NCBI RefSeq assembly: GCF_022921115.1 | Contig: NZ_CP095075.1 | Location: 3,546,001 to 3,610,000, forward strand | From: Halobacillus amylolyticus | GTDB lineage: Bacteria > Bacillota > Bacilli > Bacillales > Halobacillaceae | DNA length: 64,000 nucleotides | Direction of reading: 5' to 3' | Part shown: one piece after another, positions 8,819 to 18,044 of the stretch | Layout of the letters: the number at the start of each line of letters is the position of its first letter | Position numbering within the stretch: the first letter of the stretch is position 1 | Made by a program: the position numbers and the translations under genes | The notes under the pieces: generated by a model | Told to the model about the DNA's origin: nothing | Database searches by the model: none | The model's input: the letters and a program-made list of their open reading frames with translations, nothing else

Positions 8819-9742
8819 ATGATCTTGGAAGCCATTAGTAAGAACTTTTTCTTATACCTTTCCAATAACAAGTTATTAGATCGCTTAGCTAAGCGTTTTG
8901 GAACAAGTTTTGGGGCTGACAAGATTGTAGGGGGAGAAACATTTTCTCAAGCAATTCCGTTGATTAAGCAGCTGAACCATGATGGGTTGCAAGTTACTGT
9001 TGACCACCTTGGGGAATTCGTTGAATCAGAGGCAGAATCAAGAAAGCGCTGTCAAGAAGGGATTGAGACGATCCAGGCGATTGCTCATCATCAATTGAAT
9101 TCCGAGATGTCTTTAAAATTGACTTCACTTGGCCTTGATATTAGCAAGGAATTGGTCATGGAAAACATGGAACGAATACTTGAGGAAGCTGAAAAATATG
9201 ATATTACGGTGACCATTGATATGGAGGATTCTTCTAGATGTGAGCCGACCCTTGAGATTTACAAAGCATTAAAAGAAAAACATGCAAATTTGGGAACGGT
9301 GATACAATCCTATCTTTATCGTTCCAATGATTACGTAGATGAGCTGCAGGCTTACGATCCTTATTTAAGACTTGTAAAAGGAGCCTATAAGGAATCGGGC
9401 AAGGTGGCTTTTGTTGATAAGCAAGAGGTTGATGCAAACTTGAAACGTCTCATCGAGAAGAATCTGTTGAACGGTCATTATACGGCCGTAGGGAGTCATG
9501 ATGATGCTATTATTGATTTCACTAAAAAATTGGTGAAAGAGCATGGAATTTCAAAGGATCAATTTGAGTTTCAAATGTTATATGGCATGAGAAATCAGAC
9601 GCAATCTGATCTGGTGAAAGAAGGGTACACTGTAAGGGTTTACCTTCCTTATGGTGAAGATTGGTACGGGTACTTTATGAGGCGTTTAGCTGAAAGACCT
9701 GCGAACATCGCCTTTGCTGTCAAAGGAATGTTCAAGAAATAA
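8819..9742 (+). CDS. putB: Proline dehydrogenase
   Basis: This FAD-dependent enzyme of about 307 residues oxidises L-proline to delta-1-pyrroline-5-carboxylate and passes electrons to quinone. It is the short monofunctional Gram-positive form. The barrel shows VDHLGE, VTIDMED and VKGAYKES segments, and the C-terminal substrate signature RVYLPYGEDWYGYFMRRLAE is present with the conserved arginines. The start is uncertain: GGAG at 8811-8814 lies 1 nt from GTG 8816, 4 nt from ATG 8819 and 10 nt from TTG 8825; ATG 8819 or TTG 8825 is more likely than 8816. It is followed after 30 bp by P5C dehydrogenase, giving the complete proline to glutamate path. No proline permease gene lies beside it. Confidence 0.95.
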   Translation: MILEAISKNFFLYLSNNKLLDRLAKRFGTSFGADKIVGGETFSQAIPLIKQLNHDGLQVTVDHLGEFVESEAESRKRCQEGIETIQAIAHHQLNSEMSLKLTSLGLDISKELVMENMERILEEAEKYDITVTIDMEDSSRCEPTLEIYKALKEKHANLGTVIQSYLYRSNDYVDELQAYDPYLRLVKGAYKESGKVAFVDKQEVDANLKRLIEKNLLNGHYTAVGSHDDAIIDFTKKLVKEHGISKDQFEFQMLYGMRNQTQSDLVKEGYTVRVYLPYGEDWYGYFMRRLAERPANIAFAVKGMFKK

Positions 9743-9772
9743 TTTTTCAAAAATGGAGAGGGGAATTTCATT

Positions 9773-11320
9773 ATGGTAACTGCTTACAAACATGAACCAT
9801 TTACAGATTTTACAGTTGAGGAAAATAAAAAAGCTTTTGAAGAAGCGTTGAAGCAAGTGAAAGAGGAATTAGGTCAAAAGCACGATTTACTTGTGAACGG
9901 GGAACGGATCCGTACTGATGAACAAATCGTTTCCACGAACCCTGCTAATACAAAACAGGTGGTTGGTTCTGTATCAAAAGCGAATAAGGACATTGCTGAA
10001 AAAGCTGTTCAATCGGCTGCAGAAGCCTTCAAAAGCTGGAAAAAGTGGGATCCGAGAGCACGTGCAGAGCTGCTTTTCCGTGCCGCTAGTATTATTAGAA
10101 GACGTAAGCATGAATTTTCCGCTTATTTAGTATATGAAGTAGGTAAACCATGGAAAGAAGCGGATGCTGATACAGCGGAAGCGATTGACTTCCTAGAATA
10201 TTACGGACGTCAAATGATCGAATTGAAAGACGGTAAGCCTGTTGAAAGTCGTCCAGGCGAACAAAACCGCTACATTTATACGTCTACAGGGGTAGCTGTC
10301 GTTATTCCACCTTGGAACTTGGCTTTTGCGATTATGGCAGGAACAGCCGTTGCACCGCTTGTAACAGGAAGCACTGTAGTCATGAAGCCTGCTAGTAACA
10401 GTCCTGTTATCGCAGCTAAATTCGTTGAGGTACTTGAAGAAGCTGGTCTACCTAAAGGCGTCTTGAACTTTGTACCAGGAAGCGGTGGAGAAGTCGGTGA
10501 CTATCTTGTTGATCATCCAAAAACAGCACTGATTTCCTTCACAGGCTCACGCGACGTCGGAACTCGTATCATTAAACGTGCCGCTGAAATTCAAGAAGGC
10601 CAGAATCATCTGAAACAAGTAATCGCTGAAATGGGCGGTAAGGATACCGTCGTTGTCGATAGCAATGCCAATCTAGAAACGGCTGCTGAAGCGATTGTCG
10701 TGTCGGCCTTCGGTTTCTCAGGGCAGAAATGTTCCTCAGGATCTCGCGCCGTCGTCCATGAAGATGTATATGATGAATTGCTCGACATGGTTGCGAAACG
10801 CACGAAAGAACTGACAGTTGGCGACGCTTCCCAGGGTAACGTTTATATGGGACCTGTTGTTGACCAAAGTGCTTTTGACAAAGTCATGAGCTATATCGAA
10901 ATCGGTAAAGAAGAAGGACGTTTAGTAACAGGTGGTAAAGGCGATGATTCTAAAGGATATTTCATCGAACCGACGATCTTTGCTGACCTTGCTCCAGATT
11001 CCCGCATGCAGCAAGAGGAAATTTTTGGCCCAGTCGTCTGCTTTACTAAAGCAAAAGATTTTGACGAAGCGATTGAGATTGCCAACAACACAGAGTATGG
11101 CTTAACAGGAGCCGTCATTTCCGATAACCGTGAACACCTTGAACAGGCGAAATACGATTTCCATGTCGGTAACCTGTACTTCAACCGTAACTGCACCGGT
11201 GCCATTGTCGGCTATCAACCGTTTGGCGGGTTCAAAATGTCCGGTACTGATTCAAAAGCCGGTGGTCCAGATTACTTGGCGCTTCATATGCAAGCGAAGA
11301 CGATCTCAGAAATGTATTAA
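9773..11320 (+). CDS. putC: L-glutamate gamma-semialdehyde (P5C) dehydrogenase
   Basis: This 515-residue NAD-dependent aldehyde dehydrogenase oxidises glutamate semialdehyde, the hydrolysed P5C, to glutamate. It has the RocA/PutC length and N-terminus ([21 protein letters not shown]). The catalytic Cys320 is in [12 protein letters not shown] and the general base Glu286 is in AEMGGKD. The C-terminus carries [20 protein letters not shown]. It is co-directional with proline dehydrogenase and ends in a strong terminator. The name putC rather than rocA is chosen from its partner gene; both names denote the same reaction. Confidence 0.96.
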   Translation: MVTAYKHEPFTDFTVEENKKAFEEALKQVKEELGQKHDLLVNGERIRTDEQIVSTNPANTKQVVGSVSKANKDIAEKAVQSAAEAFKSWKKWDPRARAELLFRAASIIRRRKHEFSAYLVYEVGKPWKEADADTAEAIDFLEYYGRQMIELKDGKPVESRPGEQNRYIYTSTGVAVVIPPWNLAFAIMAGTAVAPLVTGSTVVMKPASNSPVIAAKFVEVLEEAGLPKGVLNFVPGSGGEVGDYLVDHPKTALISFTGSRDVGTRIIKRAAEIQEGQNHLKQVIAEMGGKDTVVVDSNANLETAAEAIVVSAFGFSGQKCSSGSRAVVHEDVYDELLDMVAKRTKELTVGDASQGNVYMGPVVDQSAFDKVMSYIEIGKEEGRLVTGGKGDDSKGYFIEPTIFADLAPDSRMQQEEIFGPVVCFTKAKDFDEAIEIANNTEYGLTGAVISDNREHLEQAKYDFHVGNLYFNRNCTGAIVGYQPFGGFKMSGTDSKAGGPDYLALHMQAKTISEMY

Positions 11321-11337
11321 AAGGCTATTTTAATCAA

Positions 11338-11365
11338 AGCTCTCCCGATATGGGGGAGCTTTTTT
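11338..11365 (+). terminator. Intrinsic terminator of the proline operon
   Basis: The arms AGCTCTCCC (11338-11346) and GGGGGAGCT (11352-11360) pair with one G-U, around a 5-nt loop, followed by five T residues. Confidence 0.9.
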
Positions 11366-11386
11366 AACGTGAAAGTAGTGAGAACC

Positions 11387-11680
11387 GGTAAAAGAGTTGT
11401 GAGCGCTGATAAAAGAGTTGTGAACGCTGATAAAAGAGATGTGAGCGCCGATAAAAGAGTTGTGAACGCTGATAAAAGAGTTGTGAGCGCCGATAAAAGA
11501 GTTGTGAACGCTGATAAAAGAGATGTGAGCGCCGATAAAAGAGTTGTGAACGCTGATAAAAGAGTTGTGAGCGCCGATAAAAGAGTTGTGAACGCCGATA
11601 AAAGAGTTGTGAGCGCCGATAAAAGAGATGTGAGCGCTGATAAAAGAGATGTGAGCGCTGATAAAAGAGATGTGAGCGCT
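11387..11680. repeat. 21-bp tandem repeat, 14 units
   Basis: Fourteen head-to-tail 21-bp units with core GATAAAAGAG(T/A)TGTGA(G/A)CGC lie between the terminator of the proline operon and the PucR regulator gene. Units alternate in a higher-order pattern: in the + frame they read DKRVVSA, DKRVVNA or DKRDVSA. A four-unit block (VVSA, VVNA, DVSA, VVNA) occurs twice, then a divergent block ends in three DVSA units. The repeat is open in one frame on each strand (11369-11707 plus, 11330-11734 minus), because 21 is a multiple of three. Neither frame has a convincing start, so this is best read as a minisatellite and not a gene. Confidence 0.9.
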
Positions 11681-11832
11681 GATAAAAAGAGAAAGTGCCG
11701 TAAATGAGCTAGTTAGTATATAGTAGAGGCACAAATGTTTTCCTTTCTCTTTCCACTATTACTCGCTATAATAGTGTGTAATTAGGTGGCCCATGTAGTA
11801 ACAATAGCCTACTTGGAAAGGTAAGGATTCAT

Positions 11833-13095
11833 ATGGAAGCAAAACAATTGATCCTCCAAGTAGAGGACATTCATAAAGCAACTGAATTGATTAGTTCGAA
11901 ATTGCGTAAGCCTGTCATTATAGAAAATAAAAATTTTGAATTGATTTCTTATAGTTCCTCCATTGACGAATTTGATCAAACCCAGCAGAAGACCATTCTT
12001 TCAAAAAAATGTCCGATTTTTATTATCGATCGGCTGAAGAAGGAAGGAATCGTGCAAAGGCTTGAAAGTCACCCCGATCCGATACGAGTTCATCCTATCG
12101 AAGAATTAGGGTTTCATCAGCGTGTCGTGGTGGCTGCCAAGCATCTCGGCCATACAATGGGATATATTTGGGTTCAGGAATCTGACCACCTCCTAAAAGA
12201 TGAGGAGCTTAGCTTCCTTGAGGAAATTACCCCGCATCTTGGCAAGCTGATCTATGATGTTTATGAAAGGATCAATGCTAAAGAAGGGAAAAGAGAAGAG
12301 TTGTTATGGAAGCTTCTTCATCATGAGTACGGAAGTGAAAGTCAAGTCCGTCATGACGCATCCCTAGCCAAACTCACCTTACCTGAGCGTTTTTCCGTTG
12401 TCGTTTTTTCCCTGGCAACACCTCAGCATAAATACATGCTCGATTACCTTGAAAAGACAATTTACCAATCATCCAGTAAAAAACAAATTCACTATTTAAA
12501 AACAGAATTCCAAATGATTTTAGTCCTTTACGGTGAGACAGGTGAAGAGTTCTCTTCGCGCAATTTAGCCAGGGAAATAATTGAAGAGGTAAAAAATGAA
12601 GCAGGAGAAGACCCATTTTACAACTTTTTAATCGGGGTAGGGAAAGAATACACGACTTTAGATTATTTGAGAAAGAGTTTTCTCGAAGCACTTGAAGTGA
12701 TTGAAATAGCAAACTTTATAACCCCTCGACCTGAATCCATGCCTCGAGAGTTCACCAAGCTGGGGATTTACCGTTACTTAGCAACACTCTATGAAAAAAA
12801 CAGTTCAGAAGACTATTACAGTGATGATTTATTAACACTCATCCAGAATGATACAGAGAAGCAGACCGATTTACTCCGTACCCTTGAAGTCTATTTGGCC
12901 AATAATGGCAAAGGGAAGCAGACAGCCAATCAATTATTCATCCACCCCAACACGTTAAATTATCGAATTAAAAAAATACAAGAACTCACGACGATTGATT
13001 TCAATGATTTCAATATGAAAACCTACCTATATACTGAATTGTTGCTGCTTAATAATGTGGAGGCTTATTATCAACGTTATAGGGATGCTTTGTAA
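11833..13095 (+). CDS. putR: PucR-family transcriptional regulator, probable proline-responsive activator
   Basis: This 420-residue protein has an N-terminal sensory region of about 130 residues, a central GGDEF-like/PucR domain and a C-terminal helix-turn-helix of the PucR type at about residues 355-405, recognised by TANQLFIHPNTLNYRIKKIQEL. In Bacillus subtilis a PucR-type activator controls the proline catabolic operon, and here the gene sits just beyond putBC in the same direction. That makes it the likely activator of those genes. A TATAAT box at 11767-11772 could serve as its own -10 element. It starts at ATG 11833 behind GGAAAGG. The assignment to proline rests on neighbourhood, so the symbol is provisional. 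Confidence 0.85.
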   Translation: MEAKQLILQVEDIHKATELISSKLRKPVIIENKNFELISYSSSIDEFDQTQQKTILSKKCPIFIIDRLKKEGIVQRLESHPDPIRVHPIEELGFHQRVVVAAKHLGHTMGYIWVQESDHLLKDEELSFLEEITPHLGKLIYDVYERINAKEGKREELLWKLLHHEYGSESQVRHDASLAKLTLPERFSVVVFSLATPQHKYMLDYLEKTIYQSSSKKQIHYLKTEFQMILVLYGETGEEFSSRNLAREIIEEVKNEAGEDPFYNFLIGVGKEYTTLDYLRKSFLEALEVIEIANFITPRPESMPREFTKLGIYRYLATLYEKNSSEDYYSDDLLTLIQNDTEKQTDLLRTLEVYLANNGKGKQTANQLFIHPNTLNYRIKKIQELTTIDFNDFNMKTYLYTELLLLNNVEAYYQRYRDAL

Positions 13096-13161
13096 CTGGG
13101 CCCCAACCAGTTGAATTTTAAAAGGTAAAGGTTTAATTAATTGACATAGTGGGAAAAAAGA

Positions 13162-13205
13162 CTCCATCACCGGTCTAGTATTAGGACTGATGATGGGGCT
13201 TTTTT
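13162..13205 (+). terminator. Intrinsic terminator after the PucR regulator
   Basis: CTCCATCACCGGTC (13162-13175) pairs with GACTGATGATGGGG (13185-13198) with G-U pairs and one mismatch, followed by six T residues. Confidence 0.85.
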
Positions 13206-13350
13206 GAATTGTTTTTTTGGTCAAAGGTTTAAAACAGTAGTTAGGTTAGACCGAAAGTGCTGATTACATAGCTTCTAAACTAGTATGTTAGGGCGCACAT
13301 ATACCTTTAATAGACCATTAGTATCAAAAACTTAAGGAGAGGGAGATTCC

Positions 13351-14967
13351 GTGAAAAAGATAGGGATAACAATTTTTGGCCTGGCAATGATAGTCCGTGC
13401 CATTTTAATTTTTCTAGAGATGAACGAAGACCAGCGAGTGGGTGGAGGAACACGTACAGTATCAGCGGACACGGAGCTGATTAATGAACAAGATTCAATA
13501 GAAAATGTAATCAATACTACATATAGCCAGAGAAACTACAATTTTAATGATCCATTGGTCATCCCTGATCCTTATGGGATTGCGCCTTTAACTGCACTGG
13601 TCAAGTTTGAGACAGAGGAACCGTTAGAAATAACTGTAACAGTTAATGGAAAAGAGGATGCTGCAGATATTAGCGAGACATTTTCAGGGTATGAGAAAAG
13701 TCATGAAATCCCTGTTTTAGGTTTATATCCTGATTATGAAAATACCGTTATGATTGAGGGGAAAAGAGAAGATGGGACTGTTATAACAAAGGGACTCACC
13801 ATTAACACAGATCCGCTCCCAGAAGATTTCTTGACAACAGAACTCATCGAAGCGGATAGGGAGAAAATGGAGAACGGGCTTACGTTTATTATTCCAAGTA
13901 GTATGTACGCCTATGCTGTTGATAGCAATGCCGATGTACGTTGGTATTCAACCCTGCCAAACAGCCACGTATTTAAGAGAATGGAGAATAGCAATCTCAT
14001 TTTTTTAACAGAGAAAACAGATAAATATAATCAGCTGGTCGAAATGAACATGTTAGGTCAAGTTTCTAATGCTTATGTAGTGGAACACAGCAATTATGAG
14101 GGATGGGGGGTCATTCACCATGATGTAATAGAGTTGCCAGGTGGAAACTTGTTGGCCACGACCCATGACACTTCCCAGTATATTGAAGATGAAATGATTG
14201 AAATTGACCGCCAATCTGGGGATTTGGTAGATCAGCTTAACATGAGAAACATTCTTCCAGAAGACTTTTATCAAGAGTATGATGGGCCTTCAGAAGAGGA
14301 TGGCGATTGGTTTCACCAGAATGCGATCTGGTACGATGAGTTGGAAGGGGACATTCTCGTATCGAGCCGCCACCAAAGCACAGTCCTCGAGATGAGTTAC
14401 CCTGAGGGAGAGATTGACTGGATATTAGCTGCCCATGAAGGGTGGCCGGAAGATTATCAACAATATTTACTAGAACCAGTGGGACAAAATTTTAAATTTC
14501 CTGGTGGCCCACATGCCGTGATGACACTACCTGATCAGGATAATAATGAAGCAACAAAAGATATTTTATTGTTTGATAACAATATAGCCATTACAAGAGG
14601 GGACGAAAGTGTGAGTGAAGAATACAGCCGTGGGGTCCAATATCGCATTAATACTCAGGAAATGACGGTCAAAGAAATTTGGGCTTACGGTGAACAAAGG
14701 GGCAAATCATTCTATTCAAGCATTGTAAGCGATGCCAACTTCCTAAGCGAAACAGGGAATCGCTTAATCACGTCGGGGTACACTAATGGGAAAGACGGTA
14801 ATATGCGGAGTATTATTGTCGAGGTAACCGATGAGAAACCGGCTCAAGTCGTCTATGAATTGAAAGTGACCGGGTTTGAGAAAGGAAGTCACCGGCAGAT
14901 ATATCGTTCGGAACGGATGCCGCTTTATCCGGAGGGCTGGAACTTTAGGTTAGGACAGAAAGACTAA
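13351..14967 (+). CDS. Arylsulfotransferase-family protein, membrane anchored
   Basis: This 538-residue protein resembles arylsulfate sulfotransferases (ASST), which move sulfate from one phenol ester to another without PAPS. A hydrophobic segment at about residues 5-22 should anchor it outside the membrane. An N-terminal beta domain (about 60-160) matches the ASST N-domain, and the remainder has beta-propeller blades with motifs such as IHHDVIELPGGNLLATTHD, WFHQNAIWYDELEGDILVSSRHQS and FPGGPHAVM, whose histidines are candidates for the sulfo-acceptor. It starts at GTG 13351 behind AAGGAGAGGGAG. It stands alone between terminators or gaps. ASST proteins are best known from Gram-negative gut and pathogenic bacteria; the substrate here is unknown. 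Confidence 0.85.
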   Translation: MKKIGITIFGLAMIVRAILIFLEMNEDQRVGGGTRTVSADTELINEQDSIENVINTTYSQRNYNFNDPLVIPDPYGIAPLTALVKFETEEPLEITVTVNGKEDAADISETFSGYEKSHEIPVLGLYPDYENTVMIEGKREDGTVITKGLTINTDPLPEDFLTTELIEADREKMENGLTFIIPSSMYAYAVDSNADVRWYSTLPNSHVFKRMENSNLIFLTEKTDKYNQLVEMNMLGQVSNAYVVEHSNYEGWGVIHHDVIELPGGNLLATTHDTSQYIEDEMIEIDRQSGDLVDQLNMRNILPEDFYQEYDGPSEEDGDWFHQNAIWYDELEGDILVSSRHQSTVLEMSYPEGEIDWILAAHEGWPEDYQQYLLEPVGQNFKFPGGPHAVMTLPDQDNNEATKDILLFDNNIAITRGDESVSEEYSRGVQYRINTQEMTVKEIWAYGEQRGKSFYSSIVSDANFLSETGNRLITSGYTNGKDGNMRSIIVEVTDEKPAQVVYELKVTGFEKGSHRQIYRSERMPLYPEGWNFRLGQKD

Positions 14968-15155
14968 ACTGTCTTAGGTCTGCACGTAATAAATTTAATT
15001 AAACGTTTGACCAATTCGGGACACTATAACACTATTCGCTATAACTTGAGAAGATGTACGGAATGACCCATTAGATGTGGTTCTCGCTCTTTCACCTAAA
15101 TCCAAATCCTTGTGCATAGATTAGTAGTACAAGGCAACGAGTTGGGAGCGATTTT

Positions 15156-15617
15156 GTGGGTAAGAAGAATAAATCTAAAATGTTCGTGGCATTAGCATTT
15201 TTAGTTGTGATTATTATTCTGATAGGTGTATTTTTAATAAGTCAGTCCCCTAGTCAGCAAGCCGAAGAGGTCGTGCAATCTTTCTATGAGTATGAGCAAG
15301 AAGCTCAGTTCGCAGAGTCTTGGGATCTGTTTCACCCATTAATGAAAGAAAAATTTACTAAAGGGCACTACATTCAGGATCGTGCTCATGTATTTATGAA
15401 TCACTTTGGTGTTACCACATTTTCCTACTCATTAGGCAACATGGAAAAAGTTGAGGGCTGGTCAATGACAAAGGATGCTGACCCTATCGAAATTGTTTAT
15501 GCCACGACGGTCATTCAAAATTTTAAAGGTAAGTATGGTACATTCGATTTGAATCAGGAGGTATTTGTGACTGAGGAAGAAGGAGAATGGCTGATTTTAT
15601 GGGATTATAACAAATGA
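15156..15617 (+). CDS. Membrane-anchored hypothetical protein with NTF2-like character
   Basis: This 153-residue protein starts at GTG 15156 behind GGGAG. It has a basic N-terminus, one transmembrane helix at about residues 10-29 and an extracytoplasmic domain. The domain pattern (EEVVQSFYEYEQEAQFAESWDLFHP near the helix, then beta strands ending EGEWLILWDYNK) resembles small NTF2-like folds found on many Gram-positive surface proteins. It is monocistronic, with its own terminator 18 bp downstream. No enzymatic residue set is visible, and I do not recognise a named family. A role outside the membrane is inferred from topology only. Confidence 0.8.
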   Translation: MGKKNKSKMFVALAFLVVIIILIGVFLISQSPSQQAEEVVQSFYEYEQEAQFAESWDLFHPLMKEKFTKGHYIQDRAHVFMNHFGVTTFSYSLGNMEKVEGWSMTKDADPIEIVYATTVIQNFKGKYGTFDLNQEVFVTEEEGEWLILWDYNK

Positions 15618-15635
15618 ATGGATTCTGCTGGGGAG

Positions 15636-15670
15636 ACTCTGAATGGCATATTAGTCATTCAGAGTTTTTT
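15636..15670 (+). terminator. Intrinsic terminator
   Basis: The perfect 10-bp stem ACTCTGAATG (15636-15645) / CATTCAGAGT (15656-15665) is followed by T residues. Confidence 0.92.
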
Positions 15671-15819
15671 CGTGGGACAGTCAGTGGGGGATTTAAGAAG
15701 TATAATATACCTATTGAATGTAATAGTGATTCAAAACAAGCAACGTAAAACGGGAAAAAAATAAGTACGATTATGGACTTGTATTTCAGTTATTCGTCAT
15801 AATAAGACATACTTATGGG

Positions 15820-15879
15820 TTGTATTTTCTGAAATTTTAAAATAGTATAGAAGCATAACATACTAACCAGTAGGTATGT
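15820..15879 (+). promoter_or_regulatory. Sigma-A promoter with TetR-type operator at +1
   Basis: TTGTAT (15820-15825) and TAGTAT (15843-15848) are separated by 17 bp. Directly downstream is the palindrome CATACTAACCAGTAGGTATG (15859-15878, extended by one A/T pair), with outer arms CATAC/GTATG and inner AC/GT pairs. Its place just after the start point suits repression by a TetR-family protein. A 17/22 match to the same motif lies at 22834-22855 beside the TetR gene. The rest of the 15618-15960 gap has no gene. Confidence 0.75.
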
Positions 15880-15960
15880 AAAGATGAGTCAAATCATTTC
15901 AGCCCGAAAAAGCTGACCACATTTGTATGAAAAAATACTAAAAAGAATGGGGATAGTTTC

Positions 15961-17130
15961 ATGCATTTACGTTTAACAGATGAACAACAAATGGTACAAA
16001 AAACGATACGAAAGTTTGTGGAAAAGGAATTAATGCCTTTAGAAAATGATGTTTTACGAAACGAGAGGGAGGGAAAGCCGAGTCTTCCTCCAGAGAAAAT
16101 GAAGGAATTGCAATTAAAAGCAAAAGAAGCTGGTTTCTGGGGGATTAATACTCCGGAAGAATATGGCGGGGCTGATTTAGGACAGATGATGATGGCAATC
16201 GTCCTCATGGAAGTCGCTAAAACGTTCGTTCCGTTCCAGTTTGGGGGATCGGCTGATAACATTTTATACTATGGAAATGAGGAGCAAAAGGAAAACTACC
16301 TCATTCCTACGATCAATGGCGAGAAGAAATCTTGTTTTGCGATGACTGAACCGGATGCCGGCTCTGATACAAGGAATATTCGAATGACGGCTGTGAAAGA
16401 CGGCGATGAATGGGTGTTAAATGGGGAAAAAACATTTATCACCGGCGGTAATGAAGCGGACTTTGTTATGGTGATTGCGATCACGGATAAAGAGCTGCAT
16501 CAGTCCTCTTCAGGTCGAAAAGGGGTGACCTGTTTCATTGCTGATCGATCTATGGGCTGGAAATCTGAATACATTGATACGATGGGAGAGTGGGGTCCTG
16601 CTGGGCTAGTCTTCGACAATGTACGTGTTCCAGAGAAGAATATATTAGGTGAAGTAAATGGCGGGTATGATCTGGGCCTTGAGTGGATTGGCTTTGCGCG
16701 ATGGATCGTTGGTGCGCGTGCTGTCGGTGCGTCTGAAAGATTATTGAACATGGCGATCGATTATGCGAATGAACGTAAAACATTTGGCAAACCGATTGCT
16801 GCTAGACAGGCGATCCAGTGGCAAATTGCAGACTCTGCAGTGGAAATCGAAGCCGCCAAATGGCTTGTACTCAATGCTGCCTTTACCCTCGATCAAGGTG
16901 AAGATAACCGCCATGCTGCTTCAATGGCGAAATTGTACGGTTCCAATATGGGGAATCGGGTTGTTGACCGTGTCCTTCAGATCCACGGGGGAATGGGCTA
17001 TACAAGGGAATTGCCGATTGAGCGTTGGTATCGTGAAGCGAGACTGTGGAGAATTTATGACGGCACGGATGAAATCCAGCGTTTAATCATCTCCAGAAAT
17101 CTATTAAAAGGACATGTGAAGTTAGGATAA
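15961..17130 (+). CDS. Acyl-CoA dehydrogenase
   Basis: This 389-residue FAD enzyme catalyses alpha,beta-dehydrogenation of an acyl-CoA and delivers electrons to electron-transfer flavoprotein. Visible signatures are CFAMTEPDAGSDTRNI (FAD/substrate loop), KTFITGG, the long helical C-terminal domain and QIHGGMGYTRELPIERWYREARLW. The usual catalytic glutamate near the C-terminus is replaced by aspartate (YDGTDEIQ), as in the second acyl-CoA dehydrogenase of this cluster. It is the first gene behind the operator promoter at 15820-15879. The N-terminus (RLTDEQQMVQKTIRKFVEKEL) is intact. The substrate is unknown; the Asp form is common in ACAD10/11-like and FadE-like enzymes acting on bulky or branched chains. 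Confidence 0.93.
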   Translation: MHLRLTDEQQMVQKTIRKFVEKELMPLENDVLRNEREGKPSLPPEKMKELQLKAKEAGFWGINTPEEYGGADLGQMMMAIVLMEVAKTFVPFQFGGSADNILYYGNEEQKENYLIPTINGEKKSCFAMTEPDAGSDTRNIRMTAVKDGDEWVLNGEKTFITGGNEADFVMVIAITDKELHQSSSGRKGVTCFIADRSMGWKSEYIDTMGEWGPAGLVFDNVRVPEKNILGEVNGGYDLGLEWIGFARWIVGARAVGASERLLNMAIDYANERKTFGKPIAARQAIQWQIADSAVEIEAAKWLVLNAAFTLDQGEDNRHAASMAKLYGSNMGNRVVDRVLQIHGGMGYTRELPIERWYREARLWRIYDGTDEIQRLIISRNLLKGHVKLG

Positions 17131-17150
17131 TTTTTTACTCAATCTAATAG

Positions 17151-17177
17151 ACTAGTAAAACTAGTATGACTAGTACA
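17151..17177. repeat. Three ACTAGTnnn units with exact 9-bp period
   Basis: ACTAGT occurs at 17151, 17160 and 17169, so three palindromic hexamers are spaced exactly 9 bp apart, and a fourth ACT begins at 17178 outside the feature's last base. They lie in the gap between the acyl-CoA dehydrogenase and SDR genes. ACyAGT is also the centre of the operator palindromes at 15858 and 22834. Confidence 0.7.
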
Positions 17178-17205
17178 ACTTATTTTTATACTGGAGGAAT
17201 GACAT

Positions 17206-17970
17206 ATGGCAGGTAGATTTGATGGAAAAGTAGCTTTTGTAACAGGGGGAAGTCGTGGAATCGGTAAGGGTATTGTCCAACGGTTCGCTGAAGAAGGAGC
17301 CAAAGTAGCCATTATTGATGTAAATGAAGAGGCGTTAAATGAAACGGTTGGTGAGTTCAAGGAAAAAGGCTTTGAAATTTTTCAGCAGGTGGCGGATGTT
17401 GTAGATTTTGAGCAAGTTGAATCAGCTGTGAAAGAGGCCCATGACAAGTTTGGATCGATTGATATATTGGTAAATAATGCCGGGGTTATCCGCGATAACA
17501 TGTTATTTAAAATGACCGATTCAGACTGGGAAACAGTCATGAATGTTCATTTGAAGGGTTCTTTTAATGCAGCACGTGCCGTTCAGAAGTATATGGTCGA
17601 AAATAAATACGGGCGTATTATCAACATTTCCTCAACCTCTGCTCTCGGTAACCGAGGCCAGGCAAACTATGCTACGGCAAAAGCAGGACTCCAAGGGTTT
17701 ACGAAAACGCTTGCTATTGAATTAGGCAAATTTGGGATTACGGCAAATGCAGTGGCACCAGGTTTTATTGAGACGGAAATGACAAAAGAAACGGCGGCTC
17801 GCATCGGTATTTCGTTCGAGGATTTAGTGAAAGCAAGTGTTGACAACATTCCTGTCGGAAGAAGCGGGAAACCAGAGGATATTGCCAACGCAGTAGCCTT
17901 CTATGCTGATGAGAATTCATCGTTTGTCAATGGGCAAGTATTGTATGTAGCTGGAGGTCCAAAGGATTAA
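17206..17970 (+). CDS. SDR-family oxidoreductase (FabG-like)
   Basis: This 254-residue short-chain dehydrogenase has the classical Rossmann glycine motif TGGSRGIGKG, the NNAG motif and a catalytic Ser-Tyr-Lys (ISSTSALG, then YATAK). It resembles 3-oxoacyl-ACP reductase or 3-hydroxyacyl-CoA dehydrogenase and likely oxidises a 3-hydroxyacyl-CoA with NAD(P) in this catabolic setting. The start is ATG 17206 behind CTGGAGGAATG. It is second in the operon. There is a second SDR (20169) and a third (23343) in the same cluster, so the three may act on different steps or chain lengths. Confidence 0.92.
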   Translation: MAGRFDGKVAFVTGGSRGIGKGIVQRFAEEGAKVAIIDVNEEALNETVGEFKEKGFEIFQQVADVVDFEQVESAVKEAHDKFGSIDILVNNAGVIRDNMLFKMTDSDWETVMNVHLKGSFNAARAVQKYMVENKYGRIINISSTSALGNRGQANYATAKAGLQGFTKTLAIELGKFGITANAVAPGFIETEMTKETAARIGISFEDLVKASVDNIPVGRSGKPEDIANAVAFYADENSSFVNGQVLYVAGGPKD

Positions 17971-18044
17971 AGGGCTATGTGTATAACAAAATTCATGATT
18001 AATTAGGCAGCTGTTCAACATATATTTAAAGTGAGGTGGTAGTT

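Noticed and set aside
11387..11680. CRISPR array
   Set aside because: Units are directly abutting with no unique spacers, and no cas genes are present.
11330..11734. Open reading frames of 112 (plus) and 134 (minus) residues across the 21-bp array
   Set aside because: The repeat period is a multiple of three, which opens frames on both strands. Neither has a proper start context and the sequence is highly repetitive.
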